Position numbers and translations under genes: made by a program
Part shown: piece by piece, positions 21,101 to 29,767 of the stretch
Layout: every line of letters begins with the position of its first letter
Position numbering within the stretch: position 1 is the first letter of the stretch
Assembly: GCF_002091675.1 (NCBI RefSeq)
Contig: NZ_BDAE01000006.1
Span: forward strand, 146,380-210,379
Length of the DNA stretch: 64,000 bases
Direction of reading: 5' to 3'
Origin: Pseudomonas luteola NBRC 103146
GTDB lineage: Bacteria; Pseudomonadota; Gammaproteobacteria; Pseudomonadales; Pseudomonadaceae
Notes under the pieces: model-generated
What the model saw: only the letters and a program-made list of their open reading frames with translations
The model's database searches: none
Told to the model about the DNA's origin: nothing

Positions 21101-21292
21101 ATGAACGGCCGCCAGATGGCCGATGCCGCTCGCCATCAACGTCCGGACCTGAAGGTACTATTTATTACCGGCTATGCAGAAAATTCGGTAGTAGGCAATG
21201 GTAATCTGGAGAATGGCATGCATCTCATGACCAAACCTTTTTCCATGGAGTTGCTGGCAACCCGCCTGGAAACTATCCTCAAGAGTTGTTGA
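18104..21292 (+). CDS. multi-PAS hybrid sensor histidine kinase, no membrane segment
   Basis: Cytoplasmic hybrid kinase of about 1062 aa. A short coiled coil (ENEHLRLRIAKLEAENMALK) leads into about five PAS domains, the last two linked by a helical TLEQRVEERTRERDQIW segment. The HisKA dimerisation domain has His699 in GGLAHDFNNLL. The ATPase domain has the N box NLCINARDAMPDGG, SDTGTGM and GTGLGLSM. The C-terminal receiver has DDEP, phospho-acceptor Asp993 in SDVGLPGGMNG, and Lys in TKPF. The ATG at 18104 starts right at the coiled coil; GTG at 18008 would add 32 residues unlike the family. The C-terminal ~500 residues are very like the next gene. Stimulus and output partner unknown. Confidence 0.9.
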   Translation: MTTIENEHLRLRIAKLEAENMALKAVAETTHQQNQRHQDILNSAVDFAIITTDQCGRITHWNSGAEQVFGWTAESILGASINRLFTVEDQFQQRAECEMQRALEKGRASDERWHQKKDGALFWANGEMMPLRSADGTHLGFLKILRDQTRQQKVIEAQQADAEFLRSVLASSDDCIKVLDLDGKLLYMSPNGQDAMEVSDFNAIAGCPWPTFWQDKGSQEAKEAMTLARAGQVGRFIGQANTLAGTPKWWDVQVTPILGSHGRPEKLLSISRDITANHSIENALRISRQMNSLILNSSQDCIVIMDLEGHTQFVSPGGIESMEITDLSCVLGKPWLRVWKDADLEAARNAIANARAGGTGRFQGYCPTHTGKPKWWDIAISYIPGADGTPEKLLSIGRDITERTRAELALKESETRLASIFDEASVGLSEISLDGRFLRVNDELCRLLGRSRTEMLSTTAKTVTLAEDQPRTLEALQHVLATRQPTRLDKRYLRPDGTIVWANSNLTCLNDDEGNLHSIIAVTIDLSARKAAEDRLKASESQLRELNETLEQRVEERTRERDQIWRSTPDLVCTASPEGYFLNLNPAWSETLGWSEQELKARPYKDFLHPDDLEHTVQTKRLLANGQALSNFENRYRHKDGSYRWLSWNSQRRDGLFHSIARDITTIKAQAEALHQTEERLRHSQKMEAVGQLTGGLAHDFNNLLTGISGSLDLLKTRLTQGRLNDLNKYITAAQDSANRAAALTHRLLAFSRRQTLDPKPTQANQLIEGMRELITRTVGPAVCITTDLSEALWPTLCDPHQLENALLNLCINARDAMPDGGRLLIRTENRYQDEASAHERDMNPGQYIVTEVSDTGTGMSPEIMERIFDPFFTTKPIGMGTGLGLSMIYGFAKQSGGQVRVLSEPGKGTTMKIYLPRYAGAVEAGAEQVRSGEAPRTEKGETVLIVDDEPTVRMLIKEVLEELGYRAIEAADGASGLDILSSSTHIDLLISDVGLPGGMNGRQMADAARHQRPDLKVLFITGYAENSVVGNGNLENGMHLMTKPFSMELLATRLETILKSC

Positions 21293-21566
21293 ACAATGCT
21301 GAATGCGGCCTCAAGAAAATGGAGCGCCAACCGCTATATACCTAATGCTTGACCATTTTGCAGTTTGGGTAGGGCGTTCTGTCACTTGTCAGGATTACGC
21401 TACGGCCTCAACCTGAACGAGTCGGGACCTTATCGCAATCGGTGTGTCCAACACGAGTGACTACGGATCATTTACGTACGTGCCCTTACACGTCGTAACC
21501 TCCGTTCTATATCCTTAGCGTGGCAAGCCCAAGTCATAGACTTGAGTTTGAACAGGTACCGGAATC

Positions 21567-23504
21567 TTGCAGCAAAAGAAAGAAACGCTCTTTGATCGCT
21601 TGCAACAGTGGGTATTACGCCATGAATGGCCTACCCCCCTGCGCTATGCTGTCGCCGGGGCAGCTGTCATTGTCAGTGCAGGCGTTCGTCTGGCCCTGCC
21701 TGTTCTGGGCCTGCCGTACCTGCTGTTCATTCCGCTTCTGATGATTATCGGCTTCACGCTGGGCCTGGGGCCCGGTCTTTTCGCCACCGTCGTTGCCGCC
21801 CTTGCAGCGGCCTACCTGTTTGTCTCTACCCCCTTCACGTTCGATCTCGATCTGCTCCAGTGGGCAGCCAACGCCCTGTTCATCCTCGTCAACTTCGGCA
21901 TCGTGGCAGTGTGCGCTGCACTCAGAAAGAACCTGATTCGCCTGAACGATCTGATGGACACGCTAGAGCGTCGCGTAGAGGAACGTACCCGTGAGCGCGA
22001 CCAGATCTGGCAAACAACGCCTGATCTAGTGTGTACGACTAACGCTGCTGGCTATTTTGTAAGCCTTAACCCGGCGTGGACTAAAACCCTTGGCTGGTCC
22101 GACCAGGAGATGCATTCCAAACCCTTCAGTGAATTTGTCCACCCGGACGATGTAGAGCGCACCGCCCAGGCACTGCACATGCTGCAACGGGGCGACACGG
22201 TCTTTCGCTTTGAGAACCGCTACCGGCACAAGAATGGCACGTATCACTGGTTGTCCTGGAACGCCGTGGCTCGAGGGGATCAAATTTATGCCACGGTGCG
22301 CGATATTTCGCCTGAAAAAGAGCAAAGCGAAGCACTTAACCGTGCCGAAGAATTGTTGCGACACAGCCAGAAAATGGAAGCCGTAGGTCAGCTTACTGGC
22401 GGTATCGCTCATGACTTCAATAATCTGCTGACAGGCATCTCCGGTAGCCTCGAGATGATCCAGATGCGTGTAGCCCAGGGTCGCGCTACGGATATCGATC
22501 GGTATATTACCGCCGCCCAGACGGCTGCCAGCCGCGCGGCTTCCCTGACCCACCGGCTGCTGGCCTTCTCCCGTCGCCAAACGCTCGATCCCAAACCGAC
22601 CCAGGCCAACACACTGATCGAAAGCATGCAGGACCTGATCGACCGGACGGTAGGCCCGGAGATTACGGTAACCACTAGCCTTTCCGCTGATCTCTGGTCA
22701 ACGCTGTGCGATCCGAACCAACTGGAAAGTGCCCTGCTCAATCTATGTATCAATGCACGGGATGCCATGCCGGACGGCGGCCAGCTGACAATCCGTACCG
22801 CCAATATCTGGGTCGATGAGCGCGATGCCCATGAACAGGACATGCTCTCTGGGCAATACGTTGCCATAGCAGTCATGGACACTGGCATTGGCATGACCCC
22901 AGAAATCGTAGCGCGGGCATTTGACCCATTCTTTACGACTAAACCCATCGGCATGGGGACCGGCTTGGGCCTGTCCATGATTTACGGATTTGCCAAGCAG
23001 TCAGGCGGGCAAGCACGCATCTATTCCGAAGCTGGCAAAGGCACCACGGTCTGGATCTATCTGCCGCGCCATCTGGAAGAGAGCAAACCAGAGCCTCAGC
23101 AGACTGAACTGATGCGCGCCCCACGTGCAAGCACCGGCGAGACCGTTCTGGTTGTTGACGATGAGCCGATGGTGCGCTTGCTTATCACCGAAGTGCTCGA
23201 AGAGTTGGGCTATGCCGCCATCGAAGCGGCCGATGGTGCTTCGGGGCTGAAGATACTGCTCTCCGATACGCACCTGGACCTGCTGATTTCGGACGTGGGC
23301 CTGCCCGGCGGCATGAACGGGCGGCAGATGGCCGATGCGGCCCGCCAGGCACGCCCTGATCTCAAGATACTGTTCATCACCGGCTATGCGGAAAATGCAG
23401 CCGTGGGAAATGGCAACCTTGAGGCAGGCATGCACGTCATGACCAAACCATTCCCAATGGAGTTGCTGGCCAGCCGGATCAAGGAAATCATTCTGGAAGA
23501 TTGA
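21567..23504 (+). CDS. membrane hybrid histidine kinase (DUF4118-like sensor, PAS, HK, REC), paralogue of upstream gene
   Basis: Hybrid kinase of 645 aa. An N-terminal block of about four helices (residues 25-120, with LPYLLFIPLLMIIGFTLGLG and GPGLFATVVAALAAAYLF) resembles the KdpD-type DUF4118 domain. Then come the linker TLERRVEERTRERDQIW, one PAS domain, HisKA with His282 (GGIAHDFNNLL), the ATPase (GTGLGLSM) and a receiver with Asp576 (SDVGLPGGMNG) and Lys in TKPF. A stop lies 18 bases upstream in frame and no ATG precedes the first helix, so TTG at 21567 is taken as start. From the linker on, it is nearly collinear with the previous kinase, pointing to tandem duplication with exchange of the sensor. 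Confidence 0.88.
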   Translation: MQQKKETLFDRLQQWVLRHEWPTPLRYAVAGAAVIVSAGVRLALPVLGLPYLLFIPLLMIIGFTLGLGPGLFATVVAALAAAYLFVSTPFTFDLDLLQWAANALFILVNFGIVAVCAALRKNLIRLNDLMDTLERRVEERTRERDQIWQTTPDLVCTTNAAGYFVSLNPAWTKTLGWSDQEMHSKPFSEFVHPDDVERTAQALHMLQRGDTVFRFENRYRHKNGTYHWLSWNAVARGDQIYATVRDISPEKEQSEALNRAEELLRHSQKMEAVGQLTGGIAHDFNNLLTGISGSLEMIQMRVAQGRATDIDRYITAAQTAASRAASLTHRLLAFSRRQTLDPKPTQANTLIESMQDLIDRTVGPEITVTTSLSADLWSTLCDPNQLESALLNLCINARDAMPDGGQLTIRTANIWVDERDAHEQDMLSGQYVAIAVMDTGIGMTPEIVARAFDPFFTTKPIGMGTGLGLSMIYGFAKQSGGQARIYSEAGKGTTVWIYLPRHLEESKPEPQQTELMRAPRASTGETVLVVDDEPMVRLLITEVLEELGYAAIEAADGASGLKILLSDTHLDLLISDVGLPGGMNGRQMADAARQARPDLKILFITGYAENAAVGNGNLEAGMHVMTKPFPMELLASRIKEIILED

Positions 23505-23812
23505 TTATGGCTTGCGCTCTGCCAGCGGAGGCGCTAATGTTTCTTAATCATTTGCCAGCTGTTGGCTGACGCTACCATGAATCATCTGCATACAGGCCAG
23601 TTCTCCTCCTCGTCCGCACCGGACGTGGGGTGCCTGCATGCGCGTTTCTCCCTCGCACCACCTGTCGTATCCCCTCCGGTTGTTGTGGCAGTAGTCGCTG
23701 CCTGATGACGCTCGGCTGATTACAGCCGTTTTCTTTCTCCAGTCTTGATCGGAACTGCCTACCACAGGCCGTTGGCTGGAGCCTGCTTTTCGTACTGACA
23801 GGTGAAATGACA
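23505..23812. other. intergenic stretch, no gene seen
   Basis: About 300 bp between the second kinase and the EamA gene. No ORF on either strand looks coding and no clear terminator or riboswitch fold is recognised. It presumably holds the promoter and leader of the EamA gene. Confidence 0.5.
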
Positions 23813-24685
23813 ATGTTAGGTTCATTAAGAACCCTGCTTGTGGCCAATAGCGCCACAGGGTTGTTCGTGCTGCTCTGGAGCAGCGGCGCGTTATTCGCTC
23901 ACGTGGGTGTTACCCACGCCCCCGCATTCGCGTTCCTGCTGTTACGCTTCCTCATTGCGTTTACAGTGCTCTTGCTAATGGGGCTCTGGCGGCGACGCTG
24001 GTTGCCATCGCCGGGCTCTCGCAGCCGGGTAGCTCTCACCGGAGCGCTGCTTATCGGCGGCTACAGCATTTGTTATCTGTTGGCTCTGGATAAAGGCGTT
24101 ACGCCGGGAGTCCTGGCTACCCTTCTGGGTGTACAACCCATTCTTACCCTGGTGTTGGTTGAAAGACGATTATCACCCCGTCGGCTGGCGGGCCTGCTGT
24201 TGGCCCTGGGTGGACTGTCTCTGCTCGTCTACCGCAGCCTGGCGATGGCGCATCTATCCTTGAGTGGAATTCTGTATGCGCTGGCAGCGCTCTTGTGCAT
24301 GTCGATTGGTGCCATTCTGCAGAAAGGCCTGAGTCAGCCCCCAGCGGACGTCTTGCCGTTGCAGGTCGGTATCAGCCTAGTGCTCTGCCTGCTTTTCGTC
24401 CCCTTCCAGCCCATCAGATTTGAGTTGTCCTCGGAGCTTGTGACATCCGTTCTCTGGATGGCCGTCGTCATCTCCGTTCTTGCACAGCTCCTGTTTTATC
24501 GACTCGTACAAGCCGGCAATCTGGTAAACGTAACCAGTCTGTTTTATCTGGTGCCACTTGTGACAACGCTGTTGGATTACCTGATTCTTGGTCACCGGGT
24601 CGACGCACAAGGTGGTATGGGAATGGTGGCCATCCTTATAGGGCTGGTATTAGTATTCCGTCAAAATAAACCTACCAATAATTGA
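23813..24685 (+). CDS. EamA-family (DMT superfamily) transporter
   Basis: Ten-helix inner-membrane transporter of about 290 aa with the two EamA repeats, usually an exporter of amino acids or other metabolites. It opens with FVLLWSSGALFAHVGV and includes GGYSICYLLALDKGV, LLGVQPILTLVL at the end of repeat 1, and FYLVPLVTTLLDYLILG in repeat 2. The ribosome site AGGTG fits the ATG at 23813 better than the ATG at 23807. A strong terminator follows 6 bp after the stop. The substrate cannot be told. Confidence 0.88.
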   Translation: MLGSLRTLLVANSATGLFVLLWSSGALFAHVGVTHAPAFAFLLLRFLIAFTVLLLMGLWRRRWLPSPGSRSRVALTGALLIGGYSICYLLALDKGVTPGVLATLLGVQPILTLVLVERRLSPRRLAGLLLALGGLSLLVYRSLAMAHLSLSGILYALAALLCMSIGAILQKGLSQPPADVLPLQVGISLVLCLLFVPFQPIRFELSSELVTSVLWMAVVISVLAQLLFYRLVQAGNLVNVTSLFYLVPLVTTLLDYLILGHRVDAQGGMGMVAILIGLVLVFRQNKPTNN

Positions 24686-24690
24686 CGCAG

Positions 24691-24740
24691 CCGTGCCAGA
24701 AGGACGGTTTCTACCGCTCTTCTGGCACGGGCTTATTTAT
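24691..24740 (+). terminator. strong terminator after EamA gene
   Basis: CCGTGCCAGAAG (24691-24702) pairs perfectly over 12 bp with CTTCTGGCACGG (24719-24730). A small inner stem lies in the loop, and TTATTTATT follows. Confidence 0.8.
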
Positions 24741-25307
24741 TGAGGTTTCGTAATAAACAGGTCTGATACGTGTTTTCCATCCCTCTTTATAGGCTATGGA
24801 TGCAACGCATCAGACTCAATAACGACAGGACGGCCTGGCATTAGTTGGGCATTGCGATCGTGACAACCAACAAGATACCGAACAAGGTGGAAAGTGTGGC
24901 AAACCAAGCCGTAGAGCTGGGTCTTTTACGAGGATATCCGCGGTTTGTTTTTGAAACAGCTGGATATGCAGATTCTGAGTTCATGTCTCTCAAACTGAAT
25001 AATAGAGTTGCCCGTCAACGACTTCACGGGTAGATGAAGCCAAACGGCGAGCCATAGCGTTCATGCAAGGATGGCTCTACAAGCAAGCGCCACGGTTCAG
25101 GACGCCTGTCTCCTTGCACGGCGCATAGATATATCAAACTTTTCAGAGCAGAGAGAGCAAGAGATGTTTGCAAGTTTTTGCATGAAGCGAGGGTTTGAAA
25201 GAGCCGGTCCTGGCAGGCAGGACCGAAACAGGAGGGTATACAAGCGGCGCATGCTCCTTTGTTTCCCCCTTCTCTCACTGAGACATCTATTTCCAGACGT
25301 GTTCAGG
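24741..25307. other. intergenic stretch without a confident gene
   Basis: About 570 bp of rather AT-rich sequence. A 62-codon frame starting with TTG at 24845 on the plus strand encodes a peptide with no recognised domain and no clear ribosome site; I do not call it. The codon pattern of other small frames is unconvincing. A short hairpin at 25204-25224 is listed separately. Confidence 0.45.
25204..25224 (-). terminator. possible terminator of minus-strand gene at 25308
   Basis: CGGTCCTG and CAGGACCG form a perfect 8-bp stem with a 5-base loop. Read on the minus strand, GGCTCTTTC follows. It lies about 80 bp beyond the stop of the gene at 25308. A weak candidate. Confidence 0.35.
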
Positions 25308-25697
25308 TCAATAGCCCAACAGCCCCTGCGCAGCATCCAGACTGCTTATCTCCACGCCGGTGGACAGCGCCGCGAAGAGCACTACCATGTAGCGCGCCAT
25401 TTCCAAAGCGTCCGCCTCCTCGCAATCCAAGGTAAGGTCCTCTACGTCCCACAGGGGACAACTGACGCACATGGTTTTCTCGTGGGGGTTGTAGGACAGG
25501 TGAATCCCCAGGCGTATCTGAAGTCGACGTGACTCACCATCGTCGATATGGGGCAGCCACTGGAAGCTCTCGCCGTTTTCATCCCTGACGATGGGTATGT
25601 CCTGCGCCCAATCGATTACCTTCCAACCTAGGGCTTCGGCCGCCAGAGTCAATTGCTGGCGTTGATCAAACGGATCGCTGTCGGTTTCTAAAGCCAT
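25308..25697 (-). CDS. hypothetical small acidic protein
   Basis: Unrecognised 129-aa cytosolic protein, acidic, with an N-terminal helical part (DPFDQRQQLTLAAEALGW) and a beta-rich middle (FQWLPHIDDGESRRLQIRLGIH). It includes CVSCPLWDVED and a long helix DALEMARYMVVLFAAL. It has no signal peptide. GGAG at the right distance from the ATG supports the gene. The wide space on both sides gives no functional hint. Confidence 0.65.
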   Translation of the reverse strand: MALETDSDPFDQRQQLTLAAEALGWKVIDWAQDIPIVRDENGESFQWLPHIDDGESRRLQIRLGIHLSYNPHEKTMCVSCPLWDVEDLTLDCEEADALEMARYMVVLFAALSTGVEISSLDAAQGLLGY

Positions 25698-26053
25698 ACT
25701 GTTACTCCATCAGGGCAATGCTGTACTACTTAAAGCATAGCTGGCTGCTTCAAACAGGCTGAACTTGGCAGATAAGCTGTCGGCTCCGCCTGCGACACAG
25801 ACATTTGGCAACGTCGAATCCTCAAGCAGATCCAGCATTCTCGTGAGCCAAAAAGACGAGCGAGTCGCCATATCCAGCCCGCACTGCTGGCAGTGCCCTG
25901 CCATGTCCGCGCCTCTCTGTACAACCGATCATCGGCCATTGATACCTAGACGAGCATAGCGCTCCAGATTTATCAAGCCGGGCCGATAGCCTCCTATCAG
26001 TCCGCGGCAATTGATTGCCGTGTCGTATTTGTCTCTGTCGGTTTGATGTCTTT
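25698..26053. other. divergent intergenic region before second chemoreceptor
   Basis: About 350 bp between two divergent genes. It holds a FliA-like -10 element near its right end (listed separately). Overlapping short frames on both strands lack ribosome sites and recognisable features. Confidence 0.5.
25963..25989 (+). promoter_or_regulatory. candidate FliA (sigma-28) promoter of second chemoreceptor gene
   Basis: GCCGATAG at 25982-25989 matches the sigma-28 -10 element. TCCAGA 13 bases upstream matches four of six bases of the TCAAGT-type -35 I recall for Pseudomonas FliA. TTTATCAAGCCG, just before, also occurs upstream of the first chemoreceptor gene. Start codon is 64 bp downstream. Confidence 0.4.
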
Positions 26054-27937
26054 ATGAAATGGTCTTTGCGTAAAAAGATTGCTCTATCCTCCAGCACTGC
26101 GGTACTGCTGGTGGGCGCCAGCCTGACCGGTATGAACTTCTGGAACAGTCAGAAAAGCCTGGAAATCCACATTGCAGAACAGGTCAGCAATGCCAGCAGG
26201 ACGTTCAGCGCCAACGTGCGTTACTGGCTACAAAGCAAGGAGGTGGTGCTCCAGGCTGTGAAGGCCACTGACGACCCGTCTGCCATGCTGTCGATTCTTA
26301 ATCAGGCCAAGATTTCCGGCGGTTTCGACAACGTCTTTTTTGCTCGGGCCGATGGCAGCCAGGTGAACGCCAACGGTGTAACCCTGCCGCCAGACAATAA
26401 TGACCCTCGCAAATGGAAGTGGTACCAGCAGGCGCTGGTCGCGCCAAACAAGGTCTACATCTCGACGCCGACTATTGCGGCGGCTACTGGCAGCCACGTG
26501 CTGTCCTTAGGCCGCTCCCTGCAGCAGAGCGGAAACGCGCTTGGGGTGGTAGGCGCTGACGTCAGCATGACCGAGATCCTTGAGCAGCTGAAACAGATCA
26601 AGCTTCCTGGCAATGGCTCGGCCTTCTTTGTAGACAAGGACGGCACCATTCTGGGCCACACGGACACGGCCCTGCTCGACAAGAAGGTCAGCGACCTGAT
26701 GACGGAGCTCACCCCTGCCACCCTGGCGTCATTGGCTGCCAGCAAGGGTACGCAGCACTTGCTGGACCATAACGGTGAGCGTTTGTACGCTGTCCCGATC
26801 GATCATGATGGAGAGATTCTCATCATGACGCTGGACGACGCTGTTCTGACCGCCCCGCTCTATCAGCAACTGTGGGTGAGCCTGGGCGCATTCGGCGCTA
26901 TCCTGGTTCTGTCGCTGATCGCCATCAACATGCTGTGCGCCTGGCTGCTACGCCCGCTGGGCGTGGTCTCCCAGGGACTTCAGGTAATCGCCCATGGCAA
27001 TGGCGACCTGACCAAGCGCATCCCTCAACAGAGCCAGGACGAGGTGGGCCATCTGGCCCTGCACTTCAACCAGTTCGTGGCCAGTCTGCATGAACTGGTT
27101 ACGCATATTCGCCATCAGGCGGTGGAAATCGGCCAGGAGTCCACGACGGTGCTAAACAACAGCACATTGTCGGTCGCTGATCTGGGGCGTCTCCAGCAGG
27201 AGCTGACACTGGTCGCAACAGCAGTCACCGAAATGGCTTCGGCTACCCAGGAAATTGCGGGCAATGCCGAACGTACGGCGCAATCGGCGCAGCAGTCTAC
27301 CGAAAGCAGTCAGCAAGGTCTGGAGCTGGTTCGCAAGACCCAGACCTCCATTACCGATCTTGCCCAGGAAGTGGCGGAAACAACCCAGGTCATCACTGAG
27401 CTCAGCCAGCACTCCCAGTCCATTTCCAGCGTCTTGACCAGCATCCAGAGTATCGCTGAGCAGACCAACCTTCTGGCCTTGAACGCAGCGATTGAGGCGG
27501 CGCGGGCAGGCGAGCAGGGTCGCGGCTTTGCGGTGGTGGCTGACGAGGTGCGGACTCTGTCGCAACGCACCCAGGCGTCTACCCAGGAAATCCAGACGAC
27601 TATCAGCAATCTGTTGCGTGTAACACAGGATGCAGTCAGCCGGATGGACAACAGCCGTCATCTCGCTGAACGCAGCGTAGCGGATGCCGATCAGGCGTAC
27701 GTGGCGCTGGAGCAGATCACCCAGTCGGCCTCGCTGATCTCGGACATGTCGATGCAGATTGCAGCGGCGGCTGAGGAACAGACCTCCGTGACGGAAGAAA
27801 TTACCCGTAACGTGGTAACCATTAAATCTTTGGGTGATACCCTGGCTGAAAGCTCAGTGCAGGCGGAGCATCAATCCCGCTCACTGCAAAGCCACGCCGG
27901 TGATTTGAACGAACGCGTGTCCCGCTTCATTCTGTAA
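26054..27937 (+). CDS. methyl-accepting chemotaxis protein with double-Cache sensor
   Basis: Chemoreceptor of about 627 aa. A first membrane helix (about 9-28) is followed by a large periplasmic dCache_1-type domain to about residue 265 (with [32 protein letters not shown] and GVVGADVSM), a second helix ([22 protein letters not shown]), HAMP and the signalling coiled coil with the invariant [19 protein letters not shown] tip. The RKWKWY, Tyr and GAD elements recall the amino-acid-binding dCache motif, but the spacing around Arg is not exact, so the ligand class is uncertain. ATG at 26054 is chosen because the helix begins right after it. Confidence 0.92.
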   Translation: MKWSLRKKIALSSSTAVLLVGASLTGMNFWNSQKSLEIHIAEQVSNASRTFSANVRYWLQSKEVVLQAVKATDDPSAMLSILNQAKISGGFDNVFFARADGSQVNANGVTLPPDNNDPRKWKWYQQALVAPNKVYISTPTIAAATGSHVLSLGRSLQQSGNALGVVGADVSMTEILEQLKQIKLPGNGSAFFVDKDGTILGHTDTALLDKKVSDLMTELTPATLASLAASKGTQHLLDHNGERLYAVPIDHDGEILIMTLDDAVLTAPLYQQLWVSLGAFGAILVLSLIAINMLCAWLLRPLGVVSQGLQVIAHGNGDLTKRIPQQSQDEVGHLALHFNQFVASLHELVTHIRHQAVEIGQESTTVLNNSTLSVADLGRLQQELTLVATAVTEMASATQEIAGNAERTAQSAQQSTESSQQGLELVRKTQTSITDLAQEVAETTQVITELSQHSQSISSVLTSIQSIAEQTNLLALNAAIEAARAGEQGRGFAVVADEVRTLSQRTQASTQEIQTTISNLLRVTQDAVSRMDNSRHLAERSVADADQAYVALEQITQSASLISDMSMQIAAAAEEQTSVTEEITRNVVTIKSLGDTLAESSVQAEHQSRSLQSHAGDLNERVSRFIL

Positions 27938-27949
27938 CCCTGCCTTGCT

Positions 27950-27975
27950 GTCCACTCCCTTGCCAGGGAGTGGAC
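27950..27975. terminator. bidirectional terminator between chemoreceptor and Nudix genes
   Basis: GTCCACTCCCT and AGGGAGTGGAC are perfectly complementary over 11 bp around a TGCC loop. It lies between two convergent genes. Pyrimidine-rich CCTCTTCTC follows on the plus strand. Confidence 0.65.
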
Positions 27976-27982
27976 CCTCTTC

Positions 27983-28435
27983 TCAACCCATCCGTCTAAC
28001 ACGGTCGTGAATGACCTTCAGGGCTTCCCGAAATACCCAGTGCCACTGGGACGATGCGGCTCGACCAAGCGGGTACCAAAAAAAGCGAAACTCCAATCCG
28101 CCTCCGTCGATGGTGCGATGGACCCAGCCCTCAGGTAACTCGTACGCGCTTTCGCACAGGTGCATCGACCATACCTGTTCCTGATAGCCAGAGACCCATG
28201 TTCCTAGATCCACAGGCCATTCGGACACTTGGATACCTGACTCTTCCCATAGCTCCCGCAACGCAGCCTCAGCAGGTAGTTCACCCGGCTCGATAGACCC
28301 TTTGATCAACTGAAGCCCTGCCAAGGGGTGCTCGAACGCCAGTATCTGCAGTTCGCTTTTATGACGCAGTACGACCGGACATGCCTTAACCGGACTTGCT
28401 GAAGCATCGTTATTTGCCAAGGGCAGCCTTGTCAT
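27983..28435 (-). CDS. Nudix hydrolase
   Basis: Cytosolic Nudix hydrolase of 150 aa that cleaves a nucleoside-diphosphate-linked substrate. The complete Nudix box G-x5-E-x7-REL-x-EESGI spans residues 46-68 (GSIEPGE ... RELWEESGI), with both catalytic glutamates. The N-terminal strand VVLRHKSELQILAF and the tail EFRFFWYPL are normal. It overlaps the small upstream gene by 4 bp, so the two are an operon. The substrate is not evident. Confidence 0.88.
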   Translation of the reverse strand: MTRLPLANNDASASPVKACPVVLRHKSELQILAFEHPLAGLQLIKGSIEPGELPAEAALRELWEESGIQVSEWPVDLGTWVSGYQEQVWSMHLCESAYELPEGWVHRTIDGGGLEFRFFWYPLGRAASSQWHWVFREALKVIHDRVRRMG

Positions 28436-28626
28436 CGCACGTCGACCTGGTTCAGCTGACGCCTCAGCCGATCGTTTTCCCTCTGTAACGCTGTGATGTG
28501 GTAGCGCAAATCCTTGATGACACTCAGGTGATAGCGGTGCTCAAGCTCCAGCGCTCGGTAGCGCTGCATCAGTGTGCCTGAGTCTGCCATAGCCAGGGAT
28601 TGGGAAAGATCGTCTGCTGGAGACAT
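28432..28626 (-). CDS. small coiled-coil protein co-transcribed with Nudix gene
   Basis: A 64-aa protein, almost entirely helical, with a C-terminal heptad pattern (ITALQRENDRLRRQLNQV) resembling the SlyX or ZapB type of short coiled coils, though not clearly either. The AGGAGGG ribosome site is strong, and the ATGA overlap with the Nudix gene fixes the frame. Function unknown; it may dimerise or bind a partner. Confidence 0.7.
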   Translation of the reverse strand: MSPADDLSQSLAMADSGTLMQRYRALELEHRYHLSVIKDLRYHITALQRENDRLRRQLNQVDVR

Positions 28627-28744
28627 CGGTACGCCCTCCTCTTGTTTACTGTTTATTTATACAGTAGTCAGCGGAGCGCAAAATGACAACCTTTTCTGAC
28701 GCCAAAAGACTGGTCGTACAGGAAATTTCATTGATGTGTCATAA

Positions 28745-28771
28745 AAAAGGGCGGAACCCGTCCGCCCTTTT
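28745..28771 (-). terminator. terminator after tesB
   Basis: AAAAGGGCGGA and TCCGCCCTTTT form a perfect 11-bp stem with a 5-base loop. On the minus strand the hairpin is followed by a T-run, 18 bp after the tesB stop. Confidence 0.85.
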
Positions 28772-28788
28772 CAAGATATCGACTGTTT

Positions 28789-29649
28789 TTAGACGCGCTT
28801 GCGGATCAACCCTTCTTGGGCAACCGAGGCGACAAGCTGACCCGCTCGGTTGTATATGCTGCCACGACACAATCCACGCGCCCCCCCGGCCCATGGGCTA
28901 TCCATGGAATACAGCAGCCACTCGTCCACCCGTAGCGGCTGATGGAACCAGATCGCGTGATCAAGGCTGGCAACCTGCATCTCCTTATTCCAGTAGCTGA
29001 TGCCATGGGGCAACAAGGACGTCGGGAGCAGGTTGAAGTCCGAGGCATAGGCCAGTAGGTATCGATGCAGCGCAGGGTTGTCCGGCAGCTGCCCGTTGGC
29101 CCTAAACCAGACATGGCGTGCAGGCGCTGTTGGCTCTGGATCAAACGGATGGGTCACCTTGACCGGGCGAATCTCGATGGGCTTTGGCGCCAGCAGCTTT
29201 TCCCGCGTAGGCTCCGGGATAAACTGGGCAAACTGTTGGATGTAGTCCAGCTCGGACGCCAGCGAGTCTGGATCGGGCACGTCCGGCATTTCGCTCTGGT
29301 GTTCAAAACCGGGTTCCAGACCTTGGAACGAGGCACTGCAAAAGAAAATCGGTTTGCCTTTCTGGATGGCCGTGACGCGACGGGTCGTAAAGCTGCCGCC
29401 ATCCCGGACGCGATCCACCTCATACACCACCGGAATCGTCACGTCGCCAGGCCGCAAGAAGTAGCCATGCAGCGAGTGCACCTGACGCGACGCATCTACC
29501 GTTTGGCTCGCCGCTGACAGGGCCTGACCGAGCACATGCCCACCGAATAATTGTGGAAAGCCCAGGTCCTGACTACGACCGCGGTAGAGGTTTTCCTCGA
29601 TGGACTCAAGGCTTAACAAGGCAACAAGATCATCCAGCACTGTGCTCAT
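28789..29649 (-). CDS. tesB: acyl-CoA thioesterase II
   Basis: Double hot-dog thioesterase of 286 aa that hydrolyses acyl-CoA to free fatty acid and CoA. It follows E. coli TesB closely along its length: QLFGGHVLGQALSAAS, HSLHGYFLRPGD, RRVTAIQKGKPIFF, FEHQ, and the catalytic Asp in YASDFNLLP. The C-terminal SWAQEG-type block appears as SVAQEGLIRKR. ATG at 29649 matches the TesB N-terminus; the upstream ATG at 29682 would add 11 residues. It stands alone with its own terminator. Confidence 0.95.
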   Translation of the reverse strand: MSTVLDDLVALLSLESIEENLYRGRSQDLGFPQLFGGHVLGQALSAASQTVDASRQVHSLHGYFLRPGDVTIPVVYEVDRVRDGGSFTTRRVTAIQKGKPIFFCSASFQGLEPGFEHQSEMPDVPDPDSLASELDYIQQFAQFIPEPTREKLLAPKPIEIRPVKVTHPFDPEPTAPARHVWFRANGQLPDNPALHRYLLAYASDFNLLPTSLLPHGISYWNKEMQVASLDHAIWFHQPLRVDEWLLYSMDSPWAGGARGLCRGSIYNRAGQLVASVAQEGLIRKRV

Positions 29650-29767
29650 CACGTTTTCCGTGGTCGTTTTGATAATGACCAAATCATACGCAAGTCAGTC
29701 GTGAAGCCGTAGCCCCATGATGAGGAAACGGCAGCGGCAAGACGTCCCTCCAGGACTCCGCCACCCA

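Noticed and set aside
23505..23812. Possible riboswitch leader before the EamA gene
   Set aside because: The 300-bp leader is long, but I could not fit it to a known riboswitch consensus.
24845..25033. 62-codon plus-strand frame starting with TTG
   Set aside because: No ribosome site, no recognised domain and a rare start; it could be chance in an AT-rich gap.
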